This document shows positions 38,471 to 47,623 of a stretch of 64,000 bases of DNA, one piece after another (position 1 is the stretch's first letter; each line of letters begins with the position of its first letter). A program made the translations under genes and the position numbers. Below the pieces are notes generated by a model. That model worked only from the letters and a program-made list of their open reading frames with translations, did no database searches and was not told the DNA's origin. Source of the stretch: Comamonas denitrificans (GTDB lineage: Bacteria; Pseudomonadota; Gammaproteobacteria; Burkholderiales; Burkholderiaceae_C); assembly GCF_017368815.1 (NCBI RefSeq), contig NZ_JAFNME010000001.1:124001-188000 (forward strand), given 5' to 3'.

Positions 38471-41400
38471 ATGGCACGGTTCATGAGTGCAGAGATCGAT
38501 TCCCGGTGGGTCAGCGCCCTGGCACTCGACCGGCGTCGGGTGCCCGAGTTCTATGCTGCGGGCAGCAGTGTCGGTGCAGGTGCGCATGCCGACGCGATCA
38601 ACTTTGTGCTGGACGAATTGGGGCTGTCGGCTGTCAGTTGCATCAACGGCGTTCCAACGATTGGATTTCTAAGCGATCCAAACGTTTCCGTGGAACATGT
38701 GAATAAGCTCCACCGAATCCTGTGGAACCAGGGCTTGATGAGCCTGCTGCTCGTCATTCGCGATGACGAGCTGACGGCATACTCACTGGTACAGCGGCCG
38801 TTGTACCGCGACGAGGGGCGTGGCAAGGATCCGCGGCTGGTCAAAACACTCAACCTGTTAACTGACGCACTTGCGCTGCGCGAACTGCTCGATGCTACGG
38901 AGTCTGGACGGTTCTGGTTCGAGAACGACGGTTACTTTAATCCAGACAACCGGGTCGACAACGTCCTGCTGGTCAATTTGCTCGCAGCGTTTCAAGGGCT
39001 CAAGGACGAACTGGGCGCAGAACCGGCCCAGGCGCTGTTGATGCAGACGATGTTCGTAGCCTACCTGGAAGACCGGCAGATCATCGGAGAGGCCGTCTTC
39101 CGTGTCGCGTCACAGGATCGCTATGGAAGTTTCCAGGAACTGCTCGACGCCGGAAAGCCTGCACCTTTTGAGAAACTGTTTGCTTGGTTGCATGAAGCAT
39201 TCAACGGTAACCTTTTCAAGGCGCCGTGTGCCTTCGAAACCGGGGACGGACTACCGCCAAAGCTGAATCCCGCTCATTTGGGCGTGCTCGCACGGTTTCG
39301 TCATGGCCGCGAGGACATGGCCACTCAGCAGCTTCGGTTTTGGGGCTATGACTTCCGATACATGTCGATCGGCCTGATCAGTGCGGTCTACGACCGATTT
39401 CTGAAGGAAGAGGCAGCCAAGAAGAACGCGGATGGAGCGTTCTACACCCCGATGTTCCTGGCCGACATCGTCGTCAACCAGCTCTGGTGCGAGCTGACCG
39501 ACGATCAGAAGGCCAATGGCATCTATTGCGATCCGGCATGCGGTTCCGGCATTTTCCTGGTGCGGTTGTTCCAGCGCTTGGTAGCGCATCACTGCCAAGT
39601 CAAAGGCAAGCGACATGCCACCTGGGCAGAGCTCAAGGGCGTCGCCAGTCGACTGCACGGCGGTGACATTAACTCGTCGGCAGTGCGTGTCGCAGCTTTT
39701 TCACTCTACATCGCGCTCCTTGAACTCTCTAGTCCTTCTGATCTGCCCAGACTCATCAAAGCCGGGAAATTGTTGCCACCGCTTTACGGCAAAACGCTGC
39801 ATCCCGGAGCGGACTTCTTCAGCGTCCAAGAGGTGCCAACGTATGATGTGATCATCGGAAATCCCCCTTGGAAGGGACGCGCAGGATTGGCGACGACCGC
39901 GCAGAACTGGACCATGACTAACGGGTATCTCCTACCCGCCAAAGACATCGCATGGGGGTTTGTGTGGAAAGCACTGGAAAGCGTAAAGGCCTCTGGGCTC
40001 ATAGCGTTCCTGCTACCCGCAATGGGAACCCTGCACAACACCGACAGCCAAGGCGCACGCAAGATGTTGCTGGAGCAGTCCAGAATTCGGCGGATCATCA
40101 ATCTGTCGGATCTGTGCTTCCAGCTATTCGATGGAGCGGCGCGGCCCACCGCCTTTGTACTTTACGGTCCGCAACAACAGAAGACCCCCTACCGATTTGA
40201 GTACTGGGTGCCCAAGGCTGACCTCAACCTTCGACTCAAACGACAGGTGACGCTCTCTCGGGCGGATCGCCTGACGCTCCGCTCCGACCTGGTCGCAAGC
40301 GATCCAACTGTGTTCAAGCGGCGGCTGTGGACGCGCGCTCCAGAAGAGCGGCTTCTGCAGTATCTCCGGACAATGCCTCCCTTGTCATCATTTGTTCATG
40401 TGTTCAAAGAGTTCAAGCGCGCCAAGTTGGAATTCAACCGCGACGAGCATTGGGTGATTGGGCAGGGCTTCCAACCAGCACAGGAGGATCGCCTGGATGA
40501 TGATGACTACCAGACGACTACGGCAGAGATCGTGACCCGTCTACCGTACTTGGACGCGAGCCAGTTTCAGGCCGTTGCACTTCCGAAGGTAGAGAGCGCG
40601 CCAAGGCGTGAGTCGCTCGTGCGTCGGGCCGGCTTCGAAGCCGGGTTCCGCGGACCTCACATCATCATTCCACAAGGGGTAGAGCGCGCTGTTGGGCGTG
40701 TGCGAGCAGCGTTCAGCAATCAAGACTTCGTGTTCCAGCATTCGCTTCAGGCGATGACAGTGCCACCTAGACAGGCGCACAGAGGGATGCTGCTCACAGC
40801 CGTCCTGAACAGCAGCCTAGCCGCTTGGTTCTATTTCCATGCCACCGCAAACCTCGGTGCCGATCGAGCGAAGGTTCATCAGGGTGAATTGCTCAAACTT
40901 CCATTCGATGTCCCCGAGAACATGCCGGATCCGGAGAAGGCACTGAAGGCGGAACGGGAACTCGTCGTACTGATCAAGCGCGAGATGGCGAACGCGCAGA
41001 AGTTGCTTGTCGCCCAAGATGACGTCTTGAGCAAGATTGACCACCTAGTGTTCGATTACTACGGTCTCGACGTCAGTGACGTGGCCATCGTCGAGGACAC
41101 GGTTAACGCCATCATCCCTGCCATGCAACCCAGGCGCAGCGCCGGGTTGCAACCCATCTGGGCTGCAGCTTCGCCAGTTCAGCGCGAGGCCTATGCGACC
41201 ATGCTGTGTGAAGCCCTCTCGCCACACTTCCGCGCGCCCGTCAGTGCATCGTTGGTGGCGCGCTCCACAGATGTTGCCGTGTTGAAGCTGATGATCGGTG
41301 ATGATGCGGTTGCGCCGTACGCAGAGAACACCGCTAGTGAGTTCAACGAATTCCTGCCACCGATCACCGCTAAGCTGTCTATGGAAATGCCAGGCAACGT

Positions 41401-41578
41401 GCAACTGATACCTGATCTGCGAATTGTGGATGGCCGCGACATGTATCTCGTGAAGCCCACCGCGGTTCGGCACTGGCTACGATCCACTGCACTGGCGGAC
41501 GCAGAGCAAATCGCCGCGGAGTTGGCGGCTGCTGCTGCCCGCCATGGAAAGGAAGGGGGGCTTCGTGCTCGCGGGTAG
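38471..41578 (+). CDS. N6-adenine DNA methylase, Eco57I/type IIG-like
   Basis: 1035 aa. The SAM-binding motif I is DPACGSGIFLVRLFQR (about 354), DINSSAVRVAAFSL fits motif II-III, and the catalytic motif IV is NPPWKGR (about 463), typical of N6-adenine methylases. The N-terminal 300 residues are a helical region with NPDNRVDNVLLVNLLAAFQ. The C-terminal 400 residues resemble a target-recognition domain (GFQPAQEDRLDDDDYQ, then VFQHSLQAMTVPPRQ). No PD-(D/E)XK motif is obvious in the N terminus, which differs from type IIG enzymes that also cut; a separate nuclease-like gene follows. ATGs at 38471 and 38483 are equivalent candidates. Confidence 0.85.
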   Translation: MARFMSAEIDSRWVSALALDRRRVPEFYAAGSSVGAGAHADAINFVLDELGLSAVSCINGVPTIGFLSDPNVSVEHVNKLHRILWNQGLMSLLLVIRDDELTAYSLVQRPLYRDEGRGKDPRLVKTLNLLTDALALRELLDATESGRFWFENDGYFNPDNRVDNVLLVNLLAAFQGLKDELGAEPAQALLMQTMFVAYLEDRQIIGEAVFRVASQDRYGSFQELLDAGKPAPFEKLFAWLHEAFNGNLFKAPCAFETGDGLPPKLNPAHLGVLARFRHGREDMATQQLRFWGYDFRYMSIGLISAVYDRFLKEEAAKKNADGAFYTPMFLADIVVNQLWCELTDDQKANGIYCDPACGSGIFLVRLFQRLVAHHCQVKGKRHATWAELKGVASRLHGGDINSSAVRVAAFSLYIALLELSSPSDLPRLIKAGKLLPPLYGKTLHPGADFFSVQEVPTYDVIIGNPPWKGRAGLATTAQNWTMTNGYLLPAKDIAWGFVWKALESVKASGLIAFLLPAMGTLHNTDSQGARKMLLEQSRIRRIINLSDLCFQLFDGAARPTAFVLYGPQQQKTPYRFEYWVPKADLNLRLKRQVTLSRADRLTLRSDLVASDPTVFKRRLWTRAPEERLLQYLRTMPPLSSFVHVFKEFKRAKLEFNRDEHWVIGQGFQPAQEDRLDDDDYQTTTAEIVTRLPYLDASQFQAVALPKVESAPRRESLVRRAGFEAGFRGPHIIIPQGVERAVGRVRAAFSNQDFVFQHSLQAMTVPPRQAHRGMLLTAVLNSSLAAWFYFHATANLGADRAKVHQGELLKLPFDVPENMPDPEKALKAERELVVLIKREMANAQKLLVAQDDVLSKIDHLVFDYYGLDVSDVAIVEDTVNAIIPAMQPRRSAGLQPIWAAASPVQREAYATMLCEALSPHFRAPVSASLVARSTDVAVLKLMIGDDAVAPYAENTASEFNEFLPPITAKLSMEMPGNVQLIPDLRIVDGRDMYLVKPTAVRHWLRSTALADAEQIAAELAAAAARHGKEGGLRARG

Positions 41579-42203
41579 CCCTGGAGTCTGGATCGCACAT
41601 TTCCGAGACCTTGGCGAGCAGATGGCCGAAGCGATTGAGGATGCATGGCCGGTCTGCATCAAGCCTTTGCAATCTAGGAAGGGCGCAATGACGCATGAGG
41701 ATCACATCACAGTGCATCTCGTAAAGGCTCTTAGAAGGTCCAAGAAAGTACCAGGCCGCATTGAGTACCAGTATTCCTTGCAAGAAGAGCACGCCGACGG
41801 CTACGTGACGACGCCAAGCAGCATTGACTTCGTATTAACCGTGGGGGACGATGAAGAAGTCTATTTGGCCTACGAATGCAAGCGACTGAATGTGATCTAT
41901 GGGACCCGAGTCCGCAACTATTGCGGGCCGTACGTTGACGACGGCCTGATGCGTTTTGTATCTGGTCAATACGCCAAAGGGCTTCCGATGGCGACGATGA
42001 TCGGCTATGTCATGAACGGCAATAACGCCACTGCGCGCCAAGGACTACGCCGGGTGATGAAGCTGCGCACTGTTGCCCTACGACTGACCGCTGAGCAAGA
42101 TCGTCTCTCAATAGCAGGGCGCCCCATGCGATTCGCTTCCACGCACGATTGCAGTTCCGGGCACAGTATGAGTGTCGAGCACCATCTCTTGCCCTGGCCG
42201 TAA
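41565..42203 (+). CDS. Putative PD-(D/E)XK restriction endonuclease
   Basis: About 212 aa. A nuclease-type motif can be read: SSIDFVLTVGDDEEVYLAYECKRLN. The Asp (about residue 88) sits on one strand and the ECK on the next, the usual D-x(n)-ExK spacing of PD-(D/E)XK enzymes. No other family feature is certain. The GTG at 41565 follows GGAAGGGGGG and lies inside the methylase end (14-base overlap); ATGs at 41544 and 41622 are alternatives. Its overlap with the methylase gene is the main support for a restriction partner. The last 20 residues look unlike the rest and may be read-through past an old end. Confidence 0.6.
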   Translation: MLAGSPGVWIAHFRDLGEQMAEAIEDAWPVCIKPLQSRKGAMTHEDHITVHLVKALRRSKKVPGRIEYQYSLQEEHADGYVTTPSSIDFVLTVGDDEEVYLAYECKRLNVIYGTRVRNYCGPYVDDGLMRFVSGQYAKGLPMATMIGYVMNGNNATARQGLRRVMKLRTVALRLTAEQDRLSIAGRPMRFASTHDCSSGHSMSVEHHLLPWP

Positions 42204-43042
42204 TAGTTCACTAGACCTTCGAATACAACCTGGGCGAATTTCATGGTTCTGTGATTCCCCTTACATAAATCTTGGCTGCGAAATCCAATGACTGCTTGGT
42301 GCGAGCTAGTGTGAGCTCGACCTTCAGACGCTAAGGACTGCAATCACAGCACAGGGCGCGCATTCATTGACGATGCTTGAATGGCGACATCGGGTCGATT
42401 GGCGACAGTCGCAAAAGGCCATGAGCAGACATCCGTAGTGCACCTCCGAACTACAGCTTCAGGTTGGGAGCTGCCGGCCGCTCGTACACCCATGAATGGA
42501 CGGCTGCCAAGAAGAGCGAGAGCGGCCATTCGAGCGCGGCCCGGCTCTCCGGTCAAATCTTAAGACCTTATTCAGCCAGCGTAGTCACTCATGGACAGTG
42601 GCGGCGAGAAGGCCCATCTTCATGACCTATTAAGTCCGCCCTGAACCGTACCGTTCTCAGCCGCAGGCCAGTCGGTGCTTGTGAAATTCAATGTCCCTCA
42701 CACTCAGTTGCTAAGGCCATTTTTCCGGAAGATTCCAAGCCTTTGAACCACTCTCTCTTCAAGGACTGCTTGACATCCTCGACCTTCAAAGAAGCTTTTT
42801 ATGTGTACGCTAGATCATCTATTCCACACCCACTTTATGCGCTTTGAGTACCCGATTCATGATCCCCTCATGGGAAATCTCATCGTAGTAGCCACGGCCA
42901 ACTTGAGCCTCATAAAGTGGCATTAGCTCATTAGCTGTCGCATCCCGGACGATTGCATAGATAAAAATCGCTATCCGCTGTTTATGGCGCGATCCGTGCT
43001 GCGGGAGTTGATAGAGTCCCTGCCATCAACCAGGAGCCTGTA
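42204..43042. other. 839-bp region without a supportable gene
   Basis: Both strands were read: no frame longer than about 70 codons shows family likeness or a ribosome binding site. The GC content is mixed (about 50-60%). It may be eroded mobile DNA between the restriction-modification unit and an IS481 remnant that begins at 43043. Confidence 0.4.
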
Positions 43043-43165
43043 ATGCAAATCTCTCTGCACAAGAATGCACGCACCACACCTGCCGTGCGCGCCGAGATCG
43101 CAGCCAGCAGTGAGTCAGCCCGTGTGCTGGACTTTTGGAGTCCTGCGAGGCATACAAGCGTATAG
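43043..43165 (+). pseudogene. N-terminal remnant of an IS481-type transposase
   Basis: The frame MQISLHKNARTTPAVRAEIA is the start of an IS481-family transposase, preceded by CAGGAG. Family likeness stops after about 29 residues (SSESARVL), and the frame ends at a TAG after 40 codons. Only the extreme 5' end of the gene remains, fused to unrelated sequence. Confidence 0.65.
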
Positions 43166-43190
43166 CTGTTTGAGGCAATTTTTCTTGCCA

Positions 43191-43229
43191 TTGCGACAAA
43201 ACATATGTCGCAAATCAAATATTGCGACA
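43191..43229. promoter_or_regulatory. Three TTGCGACA operator-like half sites
   Basis: TTGCGACA (43191-43198) faces TGTCGCAA (43206-43213) as a perfect 8-bp inverted repeat with a 7-nt spacer; a third TTGCGACA follows at 43222-43229. The array ends 11 bases before the ATG at 43241. It looks like an operator with an extra half site for a repressor. Confidence 0.5.
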
Positions 43230-43240
43230 CAATTAGCGTC

Positions 43241-43366
43241 ATGAATTACGACAAAGCCCAGTCAGAACTTGACCTATTAGCAAGCATCATTGACCGTCAC
43301 CCAGCAGGTATCTGCCATGGCAGCGGATGCGAGGGCATTGTTGCAGAAGCAGGTGCTCAAAAGTAG
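43241..43366 (+). CDS. Short peptide or truncated antitoxin-like gene (41 aa)
   Basis: The frame MNYDKAQSELDLLASIIDRH runs 41 codons to a TAG and sits right after the TTGCGACA array. The MNYxxAQ...L...IIDRHPAGI opening is reminiscent of small antitoxin or AbiEi-like starts, but the rest is missing. It is likely a 5' remnant whose operator survives. Low certainty. Confidence 0.3.
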   Translation: MNYDKAQSELDLLASIIDRHPAGICHGSGCEGIVAEAGAQK

Positions 43367-43513
43367 TTCGCGCCTGTCCCGCCCGGTGCGTCCGCTGCTC
43401 AGGATGCCCCGGCCCCCGGTCGTGTATCGTGTCAACTGTTCCCCCTACCTCTACTTTTGACTTACTCAGGAATCAAAGAGGGCACTTCAACGCTCTTCAA
43501 TGCCAGAAAAACC

Positions 43514-45151
43514 ATGCACGAAATCATTTGCCCTCATTGCAAGAAAGCGTTCAAGATCGACGAAGCTGGCTACGCAGATATTCAAAAACAGGTCCGTGAC
43601 AGTGAGTTCGACAAGCAGCGCGAAGAGCTGGAAAAGCAGTTGCACGAGCGGCTGCAACTGGCGGAGCAAGAGAAGCGCAACGCCGTCGCGCTGGAGCAAG
43701 CCAGGATGGCCGGTGAATTGACGAGCAGTGCTGCGAACAAGGATGCCGAAATACAGGATCTAAAAAACCAGTTAGAGGCCGCTGCGTTGGCCAACCGGTT
43801 GGCGTTGGCTCAGGCCCTTAGCGGGCTTGAAAAAGAGCGTGATGGGCTGCTCAATCAACTGACCCAGGCGCAGAGCGAGCAGCAAAGTGCCGAACAATTG
43901 GCCGCCACACGGCTACAGGCTGAACTGGAGAAAACCGCTGCAGCCAAGGATGCGGAAATCCAGAGACTCAAGGCCCAGCTCGACGGCGAAGCCGTTGCGC
44001 GCCAGTTGGCCGTAAACACCGCCGTCAGCGATGCACAAAAACAGCGCGACGAGCTGGCGCAACAGCTGCACCAGACCCTGCTTGAAAAAAAAGCCCAGGC
44101 CGATCTGGCGCAGGCCCGACTGGAAAGCGAACTGCAAAAGGCGGCGACCAGCAAAGAGCTGGAATTGCAAACTCTGAAATCTCAGCTGGACGCGACGTCA
44201 GTCAGCCACCAATTGGCGATCACCGAGGCCGTGGGCAAGGTGCAGCAAGAGCGTGACACGTTCAAAAACCACCTGGATCGCGCCGCGCTAGAGAAGGAGC
44301 TGGCCGAAAAATCGCTCAAGGACAAGTACGAAACCCAGTTGAAGGACCGCGACGAGGCTATTGAGCGCCTGCGCGACATGAAGGCCAAACTCTCGACCAA
44401 GATGGTGGGCGAGACGCTGGAGCAGCATTGCGAAATCGAGTTCAACCGCATTCGCGCCAGCGCTTTTCCGCGTGCTTATTTTGAAAAGGACAACGACGCC
44501 AGCAGCGGTAGCAAGGGCGACTTCATTTTCCGTGACAGCGACGATGCGCAGACCGAGATTGTCTCCATCATGTTCGAGATGAAAAACGAGAACGACCAGA
44601 CGGCCACCAAGAAAAAGAACGAAGACTTCTTCAAGGAACTGGACAAGGATCGCACGGAAAAAGGCTGTGAATACGCGGTGTTAGTCACGCTACTGGAACC
44701 TGACAACGAGCTCTACAACAGCGGTATCGTCGATGTCTCGCACCGCTACCCCAAGATGTACGTGGTACGACCGCAGTTTTTCATCCCCATGATCACATTG
44801 CTGCGCAATGCGGCCATGAACTCGCTGCACTACAAATCCGAGCTGGCCTTGGTGAAAGCACAGAACGTGGACATCACGCGCTTTGAGACCCAACTGGAAG
44901 ACTTCAAAACCTCTTTTGGCCGCAACTGGCGTCTTGCGTCCGACGGTTTCGAGGAAGCCATCAAGCGCATCGATGAAGCCATCAAGGATCTGGAAAAGAC
45001 TAAAGACGCGCTCTACAAGTCGGCCAACAATCTGCGCCTAGCCAATGACAAAGCCGAAGATCTCACCGTCAAGAAGCTGACACGTGGCAACCCGACCATG
45101 GCCACCAAGTTTGCTGAACTGAAGAACGAAGGCACCGCTGAGTCAAATTGA
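43514..45151 (+). CDS. DUF2130 protein with three 69-residue coiled-coil repeats
   Basis: 545 aa. A CPHCKKAF zinc-ribbon-like start leads into a long coiled coil. Within it three repeats share the phase KDAEIQ(D/R)LKxQL: they begin near residues 76, 145 and 214 ([36 protein letters not shown]), exactly 69 residues apart. The C-terminal DUF2130 domain begins at about residue 300: [51 protein letters not shown] and [16 protein letters not shown]. This has a nuclease-like D...E-x-K arrangement (GDFIFRD, FEMKNE). The last residues (ENEGTAESN-like tail) run into the truncated IS3 element. Role unknown; the domain is common in accessory regions and could be a defence or recombination protein. Confidence 0.8.
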   Translation: MHEIICPHCKKAFKIDEAGYADIQKQVRDSEFDKQREELEKQLHERLQLAEQEKRNAVALEQARMAGELTSSAANKDAEIQDLKNQLEAAALANRLALAQALSGLEKERDGLLNQLTQAQSEQQSAEQLAATRLQAELEKTAAAKDAEIQRLKAQLDGEAVARQLAVNTAVSDAQKQRDELAQQLHQTLLEKKAQADLAQARLESELQKAATSKELELQTLKSQLDATSVSHQLAITEAVGKVQQERDTFKNHLDRAALEKELAEKSLKDKYETQLKDRDEAIERLRDMKAKLSTKMVGETLEQHCEIEFNRIRASAFPRAYFEKDNDASSGSKGDFIFRDSDDAQTEIVSIMFEMKNENDQTATKKKNEDFFKELDKDRTEKGCEYAVLVTLLEPDNELYNSGIVDVSHRYPKMYVVRPQFFIPMITLLRNAAMNSLHYKSELALVKAQNVDITRFETQLEDFKTSFGRNWRLASDGFEEAIKRIDEAIKDLEKTKDALYKSANNLRLANDKAEDLTVKKLTRGNPTMATKFAELKNEGTAESN

Positions 45152-45732
45152 CACGTAGTCGAAGGCCGGTAACAGACCAGTTGCGGCCGCTCGCGCCCAA
45201 TGTGCTGGAGCAGCAGTTCTCGGTGGAAATGCCCAACCAGGCGTGGGTGACGGACATTACCTACATCCGCACTCACGAAGGCTGGCTGTACCTGTCGGTG
45301 GTTATTGACCTGTTCTCGCGTCAGGTGGTGGGTTGGTCCATGGGCAACCGCATCGACACCCAGTTGGCCTTGGACGCCTTGCTGATGGCCGTCTGGCGGC
45401 GCAGGCCCAGCAAGACGGTGCTGGTTCATTCCGACCAGGGCTGCCAATTCACTAGCCGAGAGTGGCAGGACTTCCTCAAGAGCCACAAACTGCAGCCCAG
45501 CATGAGCCGACGGGGCAACTGCCATGACAACGCTGTCGCAGAGAGTTTCTTCCAGTTGCTCAAACGTGAGCGCATCCGCCGTAAAACCTATGCCACCCGG
45601 CAAGCTGCCCGCAGCGATGTCTTCAACTACATCGAAATGTTCTATAACCCCAAACGTCGTCATTCAAGTGCTGACGGCCTGCCGCCTGCCGAGTTTGAGC
45701 GGCGTCACTTCCTGAGGCTCCGAGGCGTCTAG
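45148..45732 (+). pseudogene. IS3-family transposase OrfB, 5'-truncated
   Basis: About 194 codons remain with the full DDE catalytic core: Asp in WVTDITYIRT, Asp in VLVHSDQGCQFTS and Glu in DNAVAESFFQLLK. Also present is HSSADGLPPAEFE near the end. The first 90 or so residues of OrfB and all of OrfA are absent, so it cannot transpose on its own. It opens with a non-ATG codon. Confidence 0.85.
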
Positions 45733-45750
45733 GAAACCATGGGCGATTCA
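45148..45750 (+). mobile_element. 3' remnant of an IS3-family element (IS51-like)
   Basis: It contains most of orfB. The left end is missing: DUF2130 sequence runs directly into it. The right end is recognised by the inverted complement of TGAATCGCCC (GGGCGATTCA at 45741-45750), a typical IS51-group tip, after which KfrA-like coding sequence resumes. Confidence 0.7.
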
Positions 45751-45751
45751 A

Positions 45752-45963
45752 GGTTGGCGGCAGAAGCAGCCGGTGCTCGCGCCTCCTTGGCCGAAATTAC
45801 CAGGGCGCACCAGGCGCAATCGGTCGAGCTACAGCAAGCTCTTCAGGCAGTTGCACAGCACAAGGCCGAAGCTGGCACCTTGCGTGAACTGGTGGAGCAG
45901 TTCAGACCGACGCAGAAATCTTTTCGTAAAAAGCGTGGTGGTGAAGCACCAGAGGTCAAGTGA
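45752..45963 (+). pseudogene. C-terminal remnant of a KfrA-like plasmid protein
   Basis: After the IS3 tip an Ala/Glu/Gln-rich coiled-coil frame runs to a TGA: LAAEAAGARASLAEITRAHQ, then QALQAVAQHKAEAG and TLRELVEQFRPTQ. This matches the tail of KfrA-type plasmid coiled-coil DNA-binding proteins in composition and ending. The N-terminal DNA-binding part is absent. The call rests on pattern likeness only. Confidence 0.45.
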
Positions 45964-46087
45964 GCAGGCCTCTGGCGAGTCAAGGGTGACGCGTCGATAC
46001 AAGAAGGAATAAATGATGATTCTTTAATAACCGAAAGGCTTATGAGTCAAAACTGGCCGTATCCTGGCTTGCCCTCATATAGAGGCG

Positions 46088-46696
46088 ATGAACGAGACCC
46101 TCGCATTTGCTCACTACGCAAGACGAGCCAGAAATGTGCTTAGATTCCTCAGGAAAAGTGCGCCAATCGATATTTTCGAGAGCATTTCCACTGACGATCA
46201 TCGGGCCCTGGCGCGAGTCAGCGATATCGTTGAGGGCAAGCTCTCCTATCCGCGTCAGAACGGACTGGCCGTTGCACTGCGCGAGCTGGGGCGCATTGAG
46301 CGCACGCTGTTCATACTGGATTGGCTGCAAAGCGTGGAGCTGCGCCGCCGCGTGCAGGCCGGACTCAACAAAGGCGAGGCGCGCAACGCGCTGGCCAGGG
46401 CGGTGTTCTTCAACCGACTGGGCGAAATCCGCGACCGCAGTTTTGAGCAACAACGCTACCGGGCCAGCGGCCTCAATCTGGTAACGGCGGCCATCGTGCT
46501 TTGGAACACGGCCTATCTGGAACGGGCAACCAATGCTTTGAACGGGCACGGCAAACCGGTAGACGAGACGCTGTTTCAATACCTGTCACCGCTGGGGTGG
46601 GAACACATCAATCTGACCGGCGATTACCTCTGGCGCAGCAGCACCAAGATCGGCGCGGGAAAATTCAGGCCATTGCGACCGCTGTCCCCGACTTAA
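46088..46696 (+). pseudogene. C-terminal fragment of a Tn3-family transposase (TnpA)
   Basis: About 200 residues of a Tn3-family TnpA tail: [72 protein letters not shown] and [18 protein letters not shown], ending at GKFRPLRPL. Full TnpA is about 1000 residues, so more than three quarters is missing. The mer genes begin directly after it on the other strand, indicating that it is the end of a mercury transposon. Confidence 0.85.
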
Positions 46697-46905
46697 CCGC
46701 AGCACCCACGCTGCTGCTGGATCGGCGGGCATGGCACCGATCCGAACGAACAGAACACGCAGCAATCGCCCGGCTTTGGACGCAGCAGCGTATGGCAGGC
46801 CGGGCACTCGTAGTAGAACTGGCAAGCGTCCGTGGGCATGGTTTCCTTTTGTGCGTGGCCGCAGTGCGGACAGGTCAGCACGGATTCGAGGATGACAGTG
46901 CTCAT
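46693..46905 (-). CDS. GDCCVxC-domain protein of the mer module
   Basis: 70 aa with a zinc-ribbon-like [18 protein letters not shown] and the signature [16 protein letters not shown] near the end. The family sits in mercury-resistance clusters, next to merP or merT; its function is unknown, but the Cys pairs suggest soft-metal binding. It is the last mer gene, 7 bases after merP. Its stop overlaps the tnpA fragment end. Confidence 0.88.
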   Translation of the reverse strand: MSTVILESVLTCPHCGHAQKETMPTDACQFYYECPACHTLLRPKPGDCCVFCSFGSVPCPPIQQQRGCCG

Positions 46906-46912
46906 CGTGGCG

Positions 46913-47188
46913 TCACTTCTGCACGGTGGACGGATAGCCTGCGTTCGTCGTGGCCTTGGTCAACGCCTCCGGCTGGGCCTTGTCGGCGTCATAGGTGACG
47001 ATGGCCGTTTTCCTGTCGAAATCGACCTTGACGGCGCTCACTCCGGGCACTTTCTCCAGCGACTTCTTGACTGTGATCGGGCATAGCTCGCAGGTCATGT
47101 TCTGCACGGCCAGCGTGACGGTTTTCGGGGTAGCGGCCAGCACGGTGAGCGGTATGGCTGCCAGCAGAGCAATCAGCAGTTTGCGCAT
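46913..47188 (-). CDS. merP: Periplasmic mercury-binding protein MerP
   Basis: 91 aa. A signal peptide (MRKLLIALLAAIPLTVLAA) is followed by a HMA fold with QNMTCELCPITVKKSL, the Hg(II)-binding Cys pair. MerP hands periplasmic Hg(II) to MerT. It lies 12 bases after merT and has GGAG upstream of its ATG. Confidence 0.95.
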   Translation of the reverse strand: MRKLLIALLAAIPLTVLAATPKTVTLAVQNMTCELCPITVKKSLEKVPGVSAVKVDFDRKTAIVTYDADKAQPEALTKATTNAGYPSTVQK

Positions 47189-47200
47189 GGGAGTCTCCTT

Positions 47201-47548
47201 TCAGTAGAACAATGGGGCGAACCACGGCACGGCCAACAGGCCAAGCAGCAGCACGGTGACGATCCAGAACGTCAGGCGCTGCCGCTGGCGTGTGCGCAGA
47301 TCAGCGCACGGCGTGCCGGGCGTGCAGACCTGCGGCACCAGATAGAGCTTGCGGAAGGCCAGTCCGAGAAACAGCAGCGTCATGCCGATGAAAAAGGGCC
47401 GGTACGGCTCCATCGCGGTCAGGCTGCCAACCCATGAGCCACCAATGCCAAGCGCCAGCAGGACAAGCGGCCCGACACAGCACACCGACGCGCCGATGGC
47501 GGCCAGTACGCTCGCGATCAACGAGCTTTTTTCAGTGAGTCGTGCCAT
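47201..47548 (-). CDS. merT: Mercuric transport protein MerT
   Basis: 115 aa, three hydrophobic helices. The first helix carries the Cys pair in GASVCCVGPLVLLALG, and the cytoplasmic loop the second pair (VCTPGTPCADLR). MerT carries Hg(II) from MerP into the cytosol, where MerA would normally reduce it. Here no merA follows. The ATG at 47548 is chosen; longer frames upstream cross the divergent promoter. Confidence 0.95.
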   Translation of the reverse strand: MARLTEKSSLIASVLAAIGASVCCVGPLVLLALGIGGSWVGSLTAMEPYRPFFIGMTLLFLGLAFRKLYLVPQVCTPGTPCADLRTRQRQRLTFWIVTVLLLGLLAVPWFAPLFY

Positions 47549-47581
47549 GTCGTTTTCCTTGAACCTGTTTGCCCAACTGTT

Positions 47582-47613
47582 ACTATAAATCCCGTACTTA
47601 AGTACGGAGTCAA
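47582..47613 (-). promoter_or_regulatory. MerR-controlled mer promoter and operator
   Basis: On the minus strand a -35 TTGACT (47608-47613) and -10 TATAGT (47582-47587) are 20 bases apart (or 19 with TTATAG), the stretched spacing of MerR promoters. Between them lies the perfect palindrome CCGTACTTAAGTACGG (47592-47607), the MerR operator. It drives merT-merP and overlaps the divergent merR promoter. Confidence 0.9.
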
Positions 47614-47623
47614 GGGGAGTGTG

